Part shown: positions 22,286 to 33,492 of the stretch, one piece after another
How the letters are laid out: each line of letters starts with the position of its first letter
Numbering within the stretch: position 1 is the first letter of the stretch
DNA from: Hetaerina americana
Lineage: Eukaryota; Arthropoda; Insecta; Odonata; Calopterygidae
DNA length: 64,000 nucleotides
Direction: 5' to 3'
Assembly (NCBI GenBank): GCA_022747635.1
Contig: JAKTNV010000005.1
Coordinates: 84,070,969 to 84,134,968, forward strand
Translations under genes and position numbers: made by a program
Notes under the pieces: generated by a model
Databases searched by the model: none
Told to the model about the DNA's origin: nothing
What the model saw: the letters and a program-made list of their open reading frames with translations, nothing else

Positions 22286-23289
22286 TAGATTCATATTTCC
22301 TAAATTATATCAATCAATCACACCTAGTTATAGATATGTGGGTAGTTCAACAATTCCTTATAAAATCAAAGAGTTGGCTTGCTCCTAGTATCAGGAAAAG
22401 TTTTGCTTTCAGTAAGCTTCATCTTTGATTAGACTGCTTATAAAGTTTCAGCAATATCCATGGTTTGGTTCCATTTTCATAGTCGACTGAAGCAACAAAC
22501 TCTCGTATTTTAGAAAAATGAGTTTCTTGTCGTGAAGGAGATCAAACCTTAGTTGGATGAAGGTCATGGCACATATCCTGCTATGTTAATGACTGTTTAC
22601 TCATGCATAAATGAGTTTAAAAGTGGCTGTGCACCCACAAAGATTTAAAATTCACTTAAGATGATGATTAATCTCATCATGAAACCTAACTGGTATGGAT
22701 ATTGTAAAGATCAATGGAAATTTTATGCAAAGGTAATTCTTAAAACTTGCAGTAACAATGAAAATTTAAACAAGGATATTTATTACATCAATTCATTACA
22801 AAGAGAAAATAAATTGATTAAATCAACCATATGCCCACGAAGGAGACATATCCTCCTTAATAGGCATTTGTGAAAAAATAATGAGGGCATAACATCTGTA
22901 CGTGAAATGAAGTTATTTAATTGTGACCCTCAACAGCCCAAGGCATAGGAATTTGGTATAAATATGACACTACTGGCAGTCTAAAGAATGGCCCGGAAAA
23001 GTGGGAGCTGAGCGCCAGATGCCTCCAGATGATAAGGCTAGGAGGAAGAAGTGGGCACTGTTTCAATTTAAAATCAAACTGCCATCCACTTTTAAACCTC
23101 TAGACAAGCATGGAAGCCGGAACTAATAACAGTCACATTTCTTTAGCATTGATATCCTGGTTTAGATGTGTAAAGAAAAAACTGCACAAGCTTTAGCTTC
23201 ATGAAGCTTAGGTGATGGCAGGTAATGTGGAAAGTTCTTGATCCCTTTCAACTCACAATTATTACTTCAACATGTCACCTAGCCTTTTT
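22286..23289. other. Unassigned stretch
   Basis: AT-rich sequence with no recognised gene or element. Confidence 0.3.
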
Positions 23290-24030
23290 CCTTGTTAAAA
23301 ACTGCATAACCCAGGTTTTGTTAACATTTATTCTCATTCTATGCCTATCGCACTGAATTTCTAATTCACTCACCAATACTTTCACTCCTTGGCACCCTGG
23401 CAAACTAAAGCTTGAACGTTTGTAAACCAGACTGATTTTATGAATTTCCCAACAACTTCAAATCCTATATCCAGTTCTTCCCATGCACTGTTAATCATTT
23501 CCACAACATATACTTTAAACTGTAGTGGTGATGATGTACAACTGCGCCTCACTCCTTTGGCTCTTCTGACCTAAGATACAGGTATATTACATCCTAACTC
23601 TCCATCTGAGTAGTCTGAGACATCTGAAGTTGTGGACAAGTCTCATATCTCTCCAATATACTGCCAACTTTCCTAATTCATTCATTAATTCTTCCAAATT
23701 CACCCAATCAAATGTCTTCTCCGACTGAATGTCTTCTATGACAAAGTTAAATACAACGTGATCATATTCTATGCTCCTCTTTATTAGTTGTCATCTCATC
23801 ACTGTTATGGCATGACTCGTGACTATCTCCTTTCTGAACACAAACTGATTGTCCCCTAAGCAATCATTTTCCCAGCTCTCCATCCTCTTATTGATAAATC
23901 TGAGGACCATTTCAGCTGCTTGCAGAGTCCAACCTATTGCTCTATAGTCCTCAAATATGGTTACCTTTTCATCTTGTATAACTCTGATCTGAATCTTCAA
24001 GCTAAATTCGTCCCTCATACATGCTCAGAA
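23290..24030 (-). pseudogene. RTE-like LINE: reverse transcriptase core, decayed
   Basis: The plus strand is the antisense of the reverse transcriptase seen at 44.5-45.1 kb: TTTGTTAACATTTATTCTCA, CGCACTGAATTTCTAATTCA, CCAGTTCTTCCCATGC. Minus-strand traces include NDCLGDNQFVFRKEIVTSHA (counterpart of NDYLGDDQFGFRKGRGTCDA). Length and order agree with the finger and palm region, but stops and indels are frequent. It is older than the 45-kb copy. Confidence 0.7.
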
Positions 24031-24861
24031 TTAGCCCATAAAACCTCTTCTTCCCACTTTTTTCATTGCACCTTAAAGTAGTTCAGCAGTAATTTTATCT
24101 ATAACAGTGGGAAAAAATAATAATTTTTGTATAAATTGCTATTATTAATTTAATTATGGTTATTTACCCACCTTGCCCTTGGAGTCATATAAACAAGTTC
24201 AATATCAATTCATTGGATAATAAATAACCAACCTGCTGAATTTTTACAAAATTGTAATATGAAATTAAGAGTATTTCAGTAATTTCATCAAGATTTCACT
24301 CTTAGTTTAAAGGAATCCAAAGTCGTTTTGTGCGATCACCATTTTTACAAACTAGCCTTACATGCTTACATTGATAGATTTATCCAAATTATATATACTG
24401 ATACTTATACTATGATATATTGGCTCATTATCCTATAATATATTATAATGTATGTATGGCATTGATTTTTGAAACAATTAAATCATATTCTTACTAAGAA
24501 AATTATTAAATGGAAATGCTTTATATTAAAATTTTCACACTAAGTTATATCACTTTAATTTTTCAAAATGGCACATTGATCACTGCTTCTTTTAGGAAAT
24601 GATATCTGCATTTTTCCTTTTCTTTAAAATCTGATGCTATACTTTAAGCCCAAATTTTTCTAATGGATAATCGAGGAAATTTGGGCAACAGAGGTGCTCA
24701 AAAAATCCTTGTATTTATAGGTATCCTTTTTTCTTTTGAATAGTTCCTGAAAACTGTCTTTTCCAGTTATATGAGGGCTGCCTGTTGAAATCACAGTTAA
24801 CAAAAAAAATTATAGATACTATGTTATTCCCAAAAACATAGATTATAAATCAGGATATTCC
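24031..24861. other. Unassigned AT-rich stretch
   Basis: No recognisable feature. Confidence 0.3.
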
Positions 24862-25042
24862 GTTGAAATGAAATGAAATAATTGACTTTGTAATTCAACT
24901 CACTTTATTTTAAAAAACACGACCCAGGTTACAACGTTGAACATCATCATCCTCCTCATCCATCAACGTTGAAACCTGGGTCGTGTTTTTTAAAAATAAA
25001 GTGTGTGGGATCACAAAGTCAACTATTTCATTTCATTTCAAT
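24862..25042. repeat. Hairpin of two retroelement tails, arms about 75 bp
   Basis: The left arm (GAAATGAAATGAAATAATTG, CACTTTATTTTAAAAAACAC, GACCCAGGTTACAACGTTGA) is the reverse complement of the right arm (TCAACGTTGAAACCTGGGTC, GTGTTTTTTAAAAATAAAGT, CAAAGTCAACTATTTC) with a few mismatches. The spacer is about 22 bp (ATCATCATCCTCCTCATCCA region). The outward-reading sequence, GATGATGAT then GAAACCTGGGTCGTG, resembles the end region of Penelope-like elements. Arms are seen directly; the family label is tentative. Confidence 0.75.
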
Positions 25043-25216
25043 ATGCTATGCAAATTCCATATAATTATGCCTGAGACAACGAATTTCAGAATATTCTGGA
25101 TTAATAATATAAGATAAGATGGAGAATAATTTAGAATCAACATTAAAATTGGAATGAAAATCAGTTTCATAAGCTTTAATCAAACTTGGTAAATTTAAAT
25201 TCAAATTTTATCCTAA

Positions 25217-25490
25217 TTAGTGTATCATTAAAATCTTTAGGGACCATAAAGTATGCAGAGAACCACTGATTAAATAATTTCTATCTTTTAAAATAATTAT
25301 TACATGATTGTATTCTATTCTCCTCTCTATTAGCGACCTTATTACTTCTATGACATCACACATGCCTCTCCCCTTCCTGAAGCCAAATTGATCACTGCCT
25401 TGGTATGTATTTCCCCTGCTCTCCATCTCCTTGTTGAAACAACTGTTTACTATTAGATTATTGAAATCTTCATTCACAAGTTCTGTAACC
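25217..25490 (-). pseudogene. RTE-like LINE: reverse transcriptase fragment
   Basis: The minus-strand frame encodes NEDFNNLIVNSCFNKEMESR, GNTYQGSDQFGFRKGRGMCD and VIEVIRSLIERRIEYNHV, the conserved region around the QFGFRKGRG motif just before the first catalytic aspartate block. It then degenerates. Only about 60 codons are recognisable. Confidence 0.7.
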
Positions 25491-25829
25491 CTTATCAGTC
25501 AGGACATAATTTAAACATCATACATACACATATAGCAAGCACACAGACTACTCTGCTCCCGGTTATAAATGATATATCTTTTGCAATTGACAAATTATCA
25601 CTATCCTATATTTTATACTTTGGTGATGTATTTGGTTCCTTGAATTATACTTTGCTTTTGCTCAAAATGAAATCCTTTAAATCTCCCTTGGTTGCTCTAA
25701 ATTGGTTTTATTCCTATCTTACTGACTGAAAGCGATTTCTAAAGGGACATGATGCTAAATTATTCTCTAGGTCTTCTGTAGTTAATGTTGTCCAAAAGGT
25801 TCATTGGCTGGGACTCTGTTATTCTCAAC

Positions 25830-26290
25830 ATATGCCAGGTATCCATCCCTCCCATGGACTACAACCTTGACATGGTGGAAGGGCTTGTGCATTCTGATGA
25901 CTCCTAGAGCTGTGCTGGCGGGAGTAATAATAATTGCTCCTGATAGGGTCACCTATGCCAGATAGGTTGAAGGTTAGGAGCCAGACGAAAGGTCCACGTT
26001 CCTCAGTGAGGCGGCTGCAGTGGCGTCTGACCCCAGTGGGGCGGCCAGTAAATGATGGTGTCATGTTAAAAACACTATTGAGGAAGGCAACGGGAACCCA
26101 CCTCAATTATCATTCCCAAGATTTAAAAAATGGACAATACAGAGATTTTGAGTCCTGGCAACTATGGGGCTCGGCCCAATCGGCCGTGTGTCGTGCCCGG
26201 CAGCAGGGGAGGCAAGGCTTCCGTGGTCGTCATCCTACAACACCCTTACAAGGGTAAACCAGTAGAAGCAGGACAGAAGACGCAGGGGAA
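25830..26290 (+). repeat. Probable 5' region of the RTE-like LINE, longest copy
   Basis: The best preserved copy of the repeat also at 21935 and 45105, in the opposite orientation: CTACAACCTTGACATGGTGG, AGTGAGGCGGCTGCAGTGGC, AAGGCAACGGGAACCCACCT, GGGGCTCGGCCCAATCGGCC. A frame (25934-26257) is open but contains no known domain. At its right it continues about 90 bp further than the 45-kb copy (GTGTCGTGCCCGGCAGCAGG onward). Confidence 0.55.
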
Positions 26291-26299
26291 GAAGAAAAT

Positions 26300-26835
26300 T
26301 CCTTAATTAATTATGTATATTATTTCAGGTAGGTTTTGGGACGGACACAGACTGAAGAAGGCGCTACATTTCTGGGAAGGCACGATCTGACATCTCGAAC
26401 TACATTAAATTGTTTCATGCTTTCTTTGCTCCATTTCTACTACCTTCCCTTCTTCCTCCTTAAAATTTCTGAAAGGTTTCTGACATTATTCATTTATCAG
26501 CATTCATTGTCACCATAACTTCTGATGTATTCCTCAGGAATCAGATATGTGACATAAATAACTAACCATTTACTTTGATTATTTTTTGCTTTTATGAATC
26601 GAGCTTGCATTCCCATTCACTTCATTCCATGATAGAAGAAAAGATTAACATTATCAGCCATCCTAAACAAAGGGTATATATATATTCAATAGATTCAGGT
26701 GAGATGTAGTCAAAGTTCATCATTATGGGAAAAAAATTGGAACTTTTCCAAAGATTTATTTGCAATGTACAATGCATTTCAGTTCTTCAAACCATATTCA
26801 GGTACAAGACAAGACTCAAGTTATGATACATCATA
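26300..26835 (-). repeat. Dispersed 0.5-kb repeat with Penelope-like tail, copy 1
   Basis: Reverse complement of 40675-41195 over about 530 bp. One end (TTTCAGGTAGGTTTTGGGAC) resembles the RTE-like LINE tail; the other end (ATTTGCAATGTACAATGCAT and CAGTTCTTCAAACCATATTC) resembles a Penelope-like 3' end. No coding potential. Confidence 0.7.
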
Positions 26836-27863
26836 TTTATAGTCCATTATTTAAAATCCATAGTATATATACTCTTGGGGTAATAAGAATAAAGAAGGGT
26901 TAAGTAGAAAAGGGACATGCAAGGGATATAGGCAGGTTGAGGGGTGAGGTACAAGTGATTCTAAGAAGGACATTATCAAGGGAGGGTTGTTCGACACACA
27001 CTGAGAGGGGAGGGTGGATGGGACAATATGTGAAGGATGCAGTAAATTAGAGATAGGCTGTTTGCTTTTTTTTAGCTTTGGAAATGGGATTCTGAGGAGA
27101 GGAAAGTGGTTGATAAAAATATTGTCATTTAAAAGAATATTAATATTTAATTTAACTATATCAAGTTGCTCTATAATTACAAGTCTTTTGCCCTTATTTT
27201 TATAGTGTATGACCCAGGATTAAATTTGCATGAGTAAGATGATTGTAGTAGATGCTTAGGTAGGAGTGATGTTTCATCAAAAGTCCTCCAGCACCTTGCA
27301 TGTTCTTTTATCCTAGTCTTGAAACTTCAAACGGTCTGGCAAATGTCAAAGGAATCACACTTCACTTTGTAAATGTTGGATTGTGAGAGGGGTTCTAGTT
27401 TGTCTTATTTGTGGCCAAGGATTTTTGCCAGGATTATGAAATGAGATATTGAATTTCTTTAAATAACATTCTCAGGCAATCTTATTAGAAAGATCACCCA
27501 CAAACCATAGGCAACACCATTTTTTGGGCTTTTCTTTTGTGGGGGTTGGGAGCATTGCTGTGAAACACTTAATGTGTAATGATTTCTTTAAGAGATTGGC
27601 AAAACTTTGTTCCTCATTAATGATAGATTTAGAAATTGGTCAATGGTAGACTTCTTTTTTTAAGCAATATCACTGCTTTTTTGTCAAACTGCATCATCCA
27701 AAAAACAGCCACTCTACCCAATGCAGTTTGCAAGTCAATTCTATGTACAGTAGTTACAGGTATTGGGATATGGCATCCCTTTTTACATACCACTCGTGTA
27801 GTTCTTGCCTGAGCCTGAGGTTCCAAAAGGCAACTTGAAATCTTTTTATCTTATCTAAATTCA
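26836..27863. other. Unassigned stretch, possibly more Penelope-like 3' flank
   Basis: 26900-27030 is purine-rich (GAGGGGAGGGTGGATGGGAC), like the sequence beside the tails at 46.4 and 63.0 kb. No coding region recognised. Confidence 0.3.
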
Positions 27864-28385
27864 TTGAATCACAATCTGGCATTCCCTTGTGAAATAGAAG
27901 ATAACACTTCCCTGAACTTCCATGGTTTAAATATTTCTAAAATAAACAACCACATAGAGTTCTTTATATTTTGGAGAAAATCTTATCCTGACCAAGTGAT
28001 TCACTTTCACTCAAAGCATTGTTTTTCCCGAAAGTTATCCTCTTTTCACTCCATTAATCAGAGGTTGGGGAACATTCTCATGTCAAAAACCAATTTCAAA
28101 AAGGAATTAGTTACAATAAAAACAATAGCAAGAAATAATGGATACAATGTGCAGCTCATTGATAAATTGTATTTTAATAAACATAATCAACTGGCAATGA
28201 GAGACATTTATAAAACCCTACCGCCACAAGACTATGCTGCCAAATGGCATAGAATCCTATGTCTGGATCATATTACTATGAGAATTAGTAAAAAATTGCC
28301 GGAAGGTAAGTTTAAATTAGCCTATTATAATAAATCAAACCTCAGGGACCTACTTTCTCACACAACAGAGAAACTTCAAAAGTGA
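27864..28385 (+). pseudogene. Penelope-like element: C-terminal end of reverse transcriptase and following linker
   Basis: A 173-codon frame encodes NISKINNHIEFFIFWRKSYP, DQVIHFHSKHCFSRKLSSFH, SINQRLGNILMSKTNFKKEL and VTIKTIARNNGYNVQLIDKL. This is the pattern that follows the catalytic motifs in Penelope-like reverse transcriptases (a K-P-T-D-like block, then S-H-P-x-x-x-K, then IA-x-NGY). Near the end GKFKLAYYNKSNLRDLL matches the usual linker before the GIY-YIG endonuclease. The catalytic palm and the endonuclease are missing. The first ATG is probably not a real start. The frame is remarkably open for a fragment. Upstream 27.4-27.86 kb may be further decayed element. Confidence 0.7.
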
Positions 28386-29528
28386 AAAAAGTTGAGGCCT
28401 CTTGAGTTTGTTTTTCAGTTGGCCTGAAAGTCTTGCTTAGTATAGCACATCACAGTAATCAAAATGAGGTATGAGAAGAGAGGACACAAGGAATGCAGGG
28501 CACAGTTTCATGAAAATAATCAAATGTAACAATATAAATTGGGCAATATTTGTGATGATGAGTTCAAAATAAAAAAGTTCTTTCAAATGTTTGGCAATGT
28601 GTACAGCATTAAGTTAAGTAACTTTAATGAGACAGGCCAGTAAAATAACAATCCTCCCCGTAAAAGAAAATAAGGGCAAATCACGACACAATACGCAAAT
28701 AAATTGGATGAAACAATACCCTATTTCCAAGTAATTGAAACTGCTGCAATTCAAGTCATTGCATTAAAAATATCCACAGCAGTTAAATTAACTCATAAAA
28801 AAGTCTGAAAAATAAAAAATACCAAACATGAATTAACTTCCAATCTAATTGAAGATAGACCATATATAATATTATGGATTGATTATTTCACTTTAAATAG
28901 TGCTACACAAAACTTTGGGTTAAAAGTACATCATTGCAAGCTGAAAGGAAATGTACAACTGATGACAATGGCAACTTAAAAAATGGAAATTAAATTTTTA
29001 AGCACTATTAGGGTTATAAAAGAGGTAAAAGTATTCATAAACCATTTAACCACTCTTTACGAGTCTTTTTAAGCCATTTAACCACTCATTCAGCAAAGGT
29101 GACCCCATGACTTTTACCTTCCCACAAACTCACTTGACTGGGTTTCGGCAAGGGCTGATTAGCATCAAACCTCACAGAGGCACACAGTTCTGACTGCCAA
29201 CTTCAATTTTTTCCTATTCTGGCCCAATTTTCCCTTTGAAGCCAACAAAATTTGAACCCTGGTCCAGTAGGAATTGTACATTGCCCAGCTAAATCAAGTG
29301 CAGAACACCTGAAATAATATATGAAGCTACATAAAATGCTAAATATATTCATACCTCAAATCATCCAACTAATCTACTTCCTCCTGCACCAACATAATTA
29401 CTTTATATTCATGGCATTAAATTCACGCACATTTTCTGTAATGGAGACCAATAAGTCTCTGTGAAGAGCCTTTATAAATGAATTGCCATAATGGGAATAA
29501 TTACATCATGCACCATATACTTAAACAA
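28386..29528. other. Unassigned AT-rich stretch
   Basis: No recognised feature between the Penelope-like fragment and the I-like LINE target duplication. Confidence 0.35.
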
Positions 29529-29540
29529 GTGAGAGTAGAA
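29529..29540. repeat. Target-site duplication, left copy
   Basis: GTGAGAGTAGAA, repeated exactly at 35265-35276 on the other side of the I-like LINE. Confidence 0.85.
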
Positions 29541-29711
29541 GTAGTAGTTTTGAGAGTTTTAGGGTGCGTCGACAGCTAAGGTCATTTTGCACCACTCATT
29601 AAAATTAAAACTAAAATTCCTTTTTAATTAGGAATAAATAAATACGATTAAATATATAAATAAATAAATAATTGTTAAAATCAAGAGGCATTAAAATTAT
29701 GAGATCCAAAA
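29541..29711 (-). other. 3' untranslated region and tail of the I-like LINE
   Basis: Reading on the minus strand the region after the ORF2 stop contains TTATTTATTTATTTATA and ends AAAACTACTAC at the target duplication. The short TAC repeat at the terminus is a simple-sequence tail rather than poly(A). Confidence 0.65.
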
Positions 29712-32700
29712 CTATAGCTGCCTCATTAAACCATTTGCCTTTAAAAAATTTAAGACTCGATTTATGAACCCAGAGTCATCCCCTAAAATATAACTTAAGT
29801 CTCCCCTTATATTAAACATGTCTCTGGTCCTTTGGTATGTTCTACATTCTGTCAGGATATGTTTTATCGTCAGGGGTTGGAGGCACTCATTGCAGCGGGG
29901 CTGTTCTTTTACCTCCGCAAAGAGGTACGAATGAGTGAGGGCAGAGTGCCCTATTCTCAGGCGCGTAATCATGACCTCTTCCCTCCGAAATATTCCGGAT
30001 GGAAGAGGACCATGGTGAAACGACCGGTTTTATTGCCCTGAGTTTATTATTTTGCAGAGACTGCCAAGCCTCCTTCCACTGATGCAGGACCGAGTTCCGC
30101 AAGGCAGCCTTTACGTCCTCCATTGGAACCAAGGTGGAGTCGGTCTCGGGTTTTCGAAGGGCATCCTTCGCTGCCTGGTCAGCTTTTTCGTTACCTCTTA
30201 TGCCGACGTGGCCAGGAGTCCATATAAAGGAGACCCTGTTCCCATTTCTCTGAAGGGACAACAGGGTATAATGGATCTCCTGGACTATCGGGTGCACAGG
30301 TGCAAAGACCGATAAAGATTTTAGGGCGCTCAACGAGTCTGTGCAGATGAGGAAAGAGCCATTGCTTTCTTTTATTTCTCCTAGGGCCGTCCTTATGGCT
30401 GACAGCTCGGCTGTGAAAATGCTGCAAGAAGTGTGCAGTTTTTTCCTCACGACTCCATGGTAGTGGGAACGACCGCATAGGCACATGCAGATCCTGACTT
30501 TGACCCGTCGGTGTAGACGGGGACAAAGTCAGAAAGTGAACCGAGGACGGCACTGAAGAGCTGCTGGTATTCGGAATCGGTCGTCTTGGCTTTGCGGCGT
30601 GCATTGGCAATGAGTTTAATATCCGGCATTGGCGTTAACCAAGGCGGATACTTAGCATAGGAGACGGGGCATACTTGAGGAAATGTAAAATTTACCTCGT
30701 TAATAAAATCATTAAAACGAACGGCAAAGGGCCTAGTTGCCCTTCTCCGCCTGTTAAATAAGTCTAAAAACCGTTGGTTAAAAACTATGTTAAAACAAGG
30801 GTGGTTTGTCTCTGATAAAATTTTACAGGCATAGTTGCCCATTAAAATCATCCTGCGGGTTTCCAACGGAGGCTCCCCTGCGTCTGCAAGTAAGCTTGGG
30901 ACTGGGCTTGTTCTAAATGCCCCGGTGGCCAACCGTATCCCAGCATTGTGGACACATTTAAGTGGTCTCAAGTAAGACTCTCGTCCTGAGGAATACACTA
31001 TGGAACCATAGTCCAGTTTGGATCGCACCAAGCCTCTGTACAATAAAAGCATGGTGGTGCGGTCTGCTCCCCATGTGGAGTGAGTTAAAAACTTTAAAAC
31101 GTTGAGGGTTTGGCGACACCTCTCACGTAACACGCGGATATGCTCCCGCCAGTTCAGCTTTTGGTCCAGGATCATGCCGAGAAAGCGGACGGACTCCACA
31201 AATGGGAGAATCCTACCCAACAGGGTTAGGGTCGGGGTAACGTGGTAACCGCGAAGACGGTGAAAGTGCACGCATTTCGTTTTCTCCATGGAGAAACGAA
31301 ATCCGTTCTTTCACGACCACTCTCCCAGTTTGTTTAGAGTCACCTGGGCTTGCCTGGAAGCGTTTGGCAGTCGTTTCGACCGACAAAATATGGCTAGGTC
31401 GTCCACATAGAGCGATGCCATCACCGGGGCATTGATGCATTCCACCACGTCGTTGATGGCAATGGCAAATAACGTCACGCTCAGTACTGAACCCTGGGGT
31501 ACCCCGTTCTCCTGTGTAAAAGTTTGGGATAAGTGCTTCCCAGTCCTTACTTTAAAAAGGCGGTTTGTTAAAAAATTTCTGATAAATAGGGCCATGTTGC
31601 CTCTAAATCCCCACTTGTGCAACGTGTTAAGGATTCTCCATCGCCACACACTATCATAGGCCTTCTCCAGGTCGAAAAAGACTGCTATGACGTGTTGACG
31701 TTGGAGAAAGGCTTCCTGGATGAAGTTCTCAGTGCGTACCAGATGGTCTGTCGTGGACCTGCCACGCCGAAAGCCGCACTGAGCGTCGGAGAGCAGGTGT
31801 CGACTCTCCAAGCACCACATGAGACGTCGGTTTACCATCCGTTCCATCACCTTGTACACGCAGCTGGTGAGAGATATGGGACGGTAGTTATTCGGGTCAT
31901 TTTTGTCCTTGCCCTGTTTTGCGATTGGTATCACGATGGACTCTCGCCAGGCATTTGGAAAACTGCCCTCGTTCCAAAGTTGGTTGAGGGTATTTAGGAC
32001 CTCCCCAATCGCAGTTTCCGGAATGTTCCGGAGAAAAGCGTTGTGGATTCCGTCCGCCCCTGGCGAGGTGTTATGGGAGTCTTCGATGGCGGATTTAAGC
32101 TCCCAGGGCGTGAAAGGCTCATTGTAATATTCCGTGTAGGACCTGCACCAAAATTGAGAGGGACTCTCTCGCATCGCCTCCTCATGTTCGCAAAGTCCGC
32201 GGCATAGCCCTCGTCACTGCTATTGGCCGCGAACTGACTGGAAAATATGTTGCTTATTTCGGCAGGTGAAGTAACCACCCGGCCAGCAACAAGCAATGGC
32301 GAGATGACAAATGAGCCCTTGGACCCGGAGATTTTCTTAACTTTGTCCCATACCTGACCAAGTGGCGTGCGATGGTTGATGGTAGAGACGAATTCTATCC
32401 AGGAAGCTCTCTTGGCCTCCTTGACGGCCCTTCGAGCTCGCGCTCTCAGGCGGCGGTACGATGCCAGATTAGTTGCCGTGGGGTATTTTTAAAAAATATT
32501 CAGCGCTTTTTTCCTTGCCCGGATCGCCCTGTCGCATTCCCCGTTCCACCAAGGGACAGGAGCTCGATTAAGATTCCCGGACGTACGAGGGATACTTTTG
32601 GTAGCTGCCGCCTGAACTTAGCTTCTCGACGTTGTGCAACGCGTCGAAACTAGTGTCATGTTTATATGTAAACGTACGCTTGAAAAGTGGCCAGTCCGCA

Positions 32701-33418
32701 CGGTTAATACGCCACTTTTCCGGAGGTTTTGAAATGTTGGGCGAAGAGTCTTCTTTAACGAGTAGAAGAGGAAAATGGTCACTCCCACAGAGATCGTTGT
32801 GGGTGGACATTTTCAGCTTTGGGGCTAGACTTCTCGAGCATAAACAAAGATCTATTGCTGAGAATTCCCCATTGAAGCTGTTAAAGCGGTTTTTTTCGTC
32901 GCTATTTAATAAAAACAGGTTAAAATCCTCAATAAAGTTGGATAAGATTCGACCTCTCCTATTACTTTGGGTTTCTGGCCCTCCCTTGAGAGGATCATGG
33001 GCATTAAAATCTCCCATCAAAATGAACGGCTGAGGAAGCTGGCGGACAAGGGCTTCAAGGTTCAGGCGGGTCACCGGTGCACCCTCTGGCAGAGCGGGTG
33101 CACCGGTGGCTGGTTACATAACGTCATCCTCTCAGGGGTGTGCACCGTGACAGCGACGGCTTGGAATGGAGAGTTCAGTTGGACTCGGGAGGTGTAAAGG
33201 GCCTCTCGGGTCGCAACTGCTACTCCCCCTTGGGCTCGTCTGCCACTTAGGTCATCCGTTCTAAAAACAGTGAACCCCTTCAGAATACCCTTATCTTCAG
33301 CCTTAAAATGGGTCTCTTGGAGACAAATACAAGAGGGTTTTAAATCTTGGATTAAAATGGCCAGCTCCTCCTTGTGCCGATAAAAGCCATTGCAGTTCCA
33401 CTGCAATATGGAACACAT
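29712..33418 (-). pseudogene. I-like LINE ORF2: endonuclease, reverse transcriptase, RNase H
   Basis: Endonuclease blocks: LQWNCNGFYRHKEELAILIQ, LQETHF, ILMGDFNAHDPL and SDHFPLLLV (33418-32700). Reverse transcriptase: SPGADGIHNAFLRNIP, YRPISLTSCVYKVMERMVNR, FFDLEKAYDSVW, NGVPQGSVLS and the catalytic YVDD (32174-31311). RNase H: YTDGSKSG, FTAELSAIRTAL, CTDSLSALKSL and WTPGHVGIRGNEKADQAA (about 30520-30180), keeping the D, E, D and final D. Tail: RCNECLQPLTIKHILTECRT. Disabling changes: a frameshift at the palindrome 33072-33108, a frameshift near 32570-32600, a TAA near 32490, a frameshift near 32150, an in-frame TGA at 31311-31313, a frameshift near 30460 and another near 29980. Frameshifts could in part be assembly errors; the two stops are harder to explain that way. 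Confidence 0.9.
33072..33108. repeat. 37-bp quasi-palindrome inside LINE ORF2
   Basis: Arms CACCGGTGCACCC and GGGTGCACCGGTG are perfect reverse complements (13 bp) and the centre CTCTGGCAGAG continues the symmetry, with two unpaired bases on one side. It lies exactly where the endonuclease frame shifts. Confidence 0.85.
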
Positions 33419-33492
33419 TTAAAGTTCTAAATTAAAATGAATAAATAAATAAATAAGTTGACTAAAAAGGGAGATGACCAACTCTATTGAGG

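Noticed and set aside
27629..27826. 65-codon minus-strand frame before the Penelope-like ORF
   Set aside because: No similarity to the element in either strand; probably chance.
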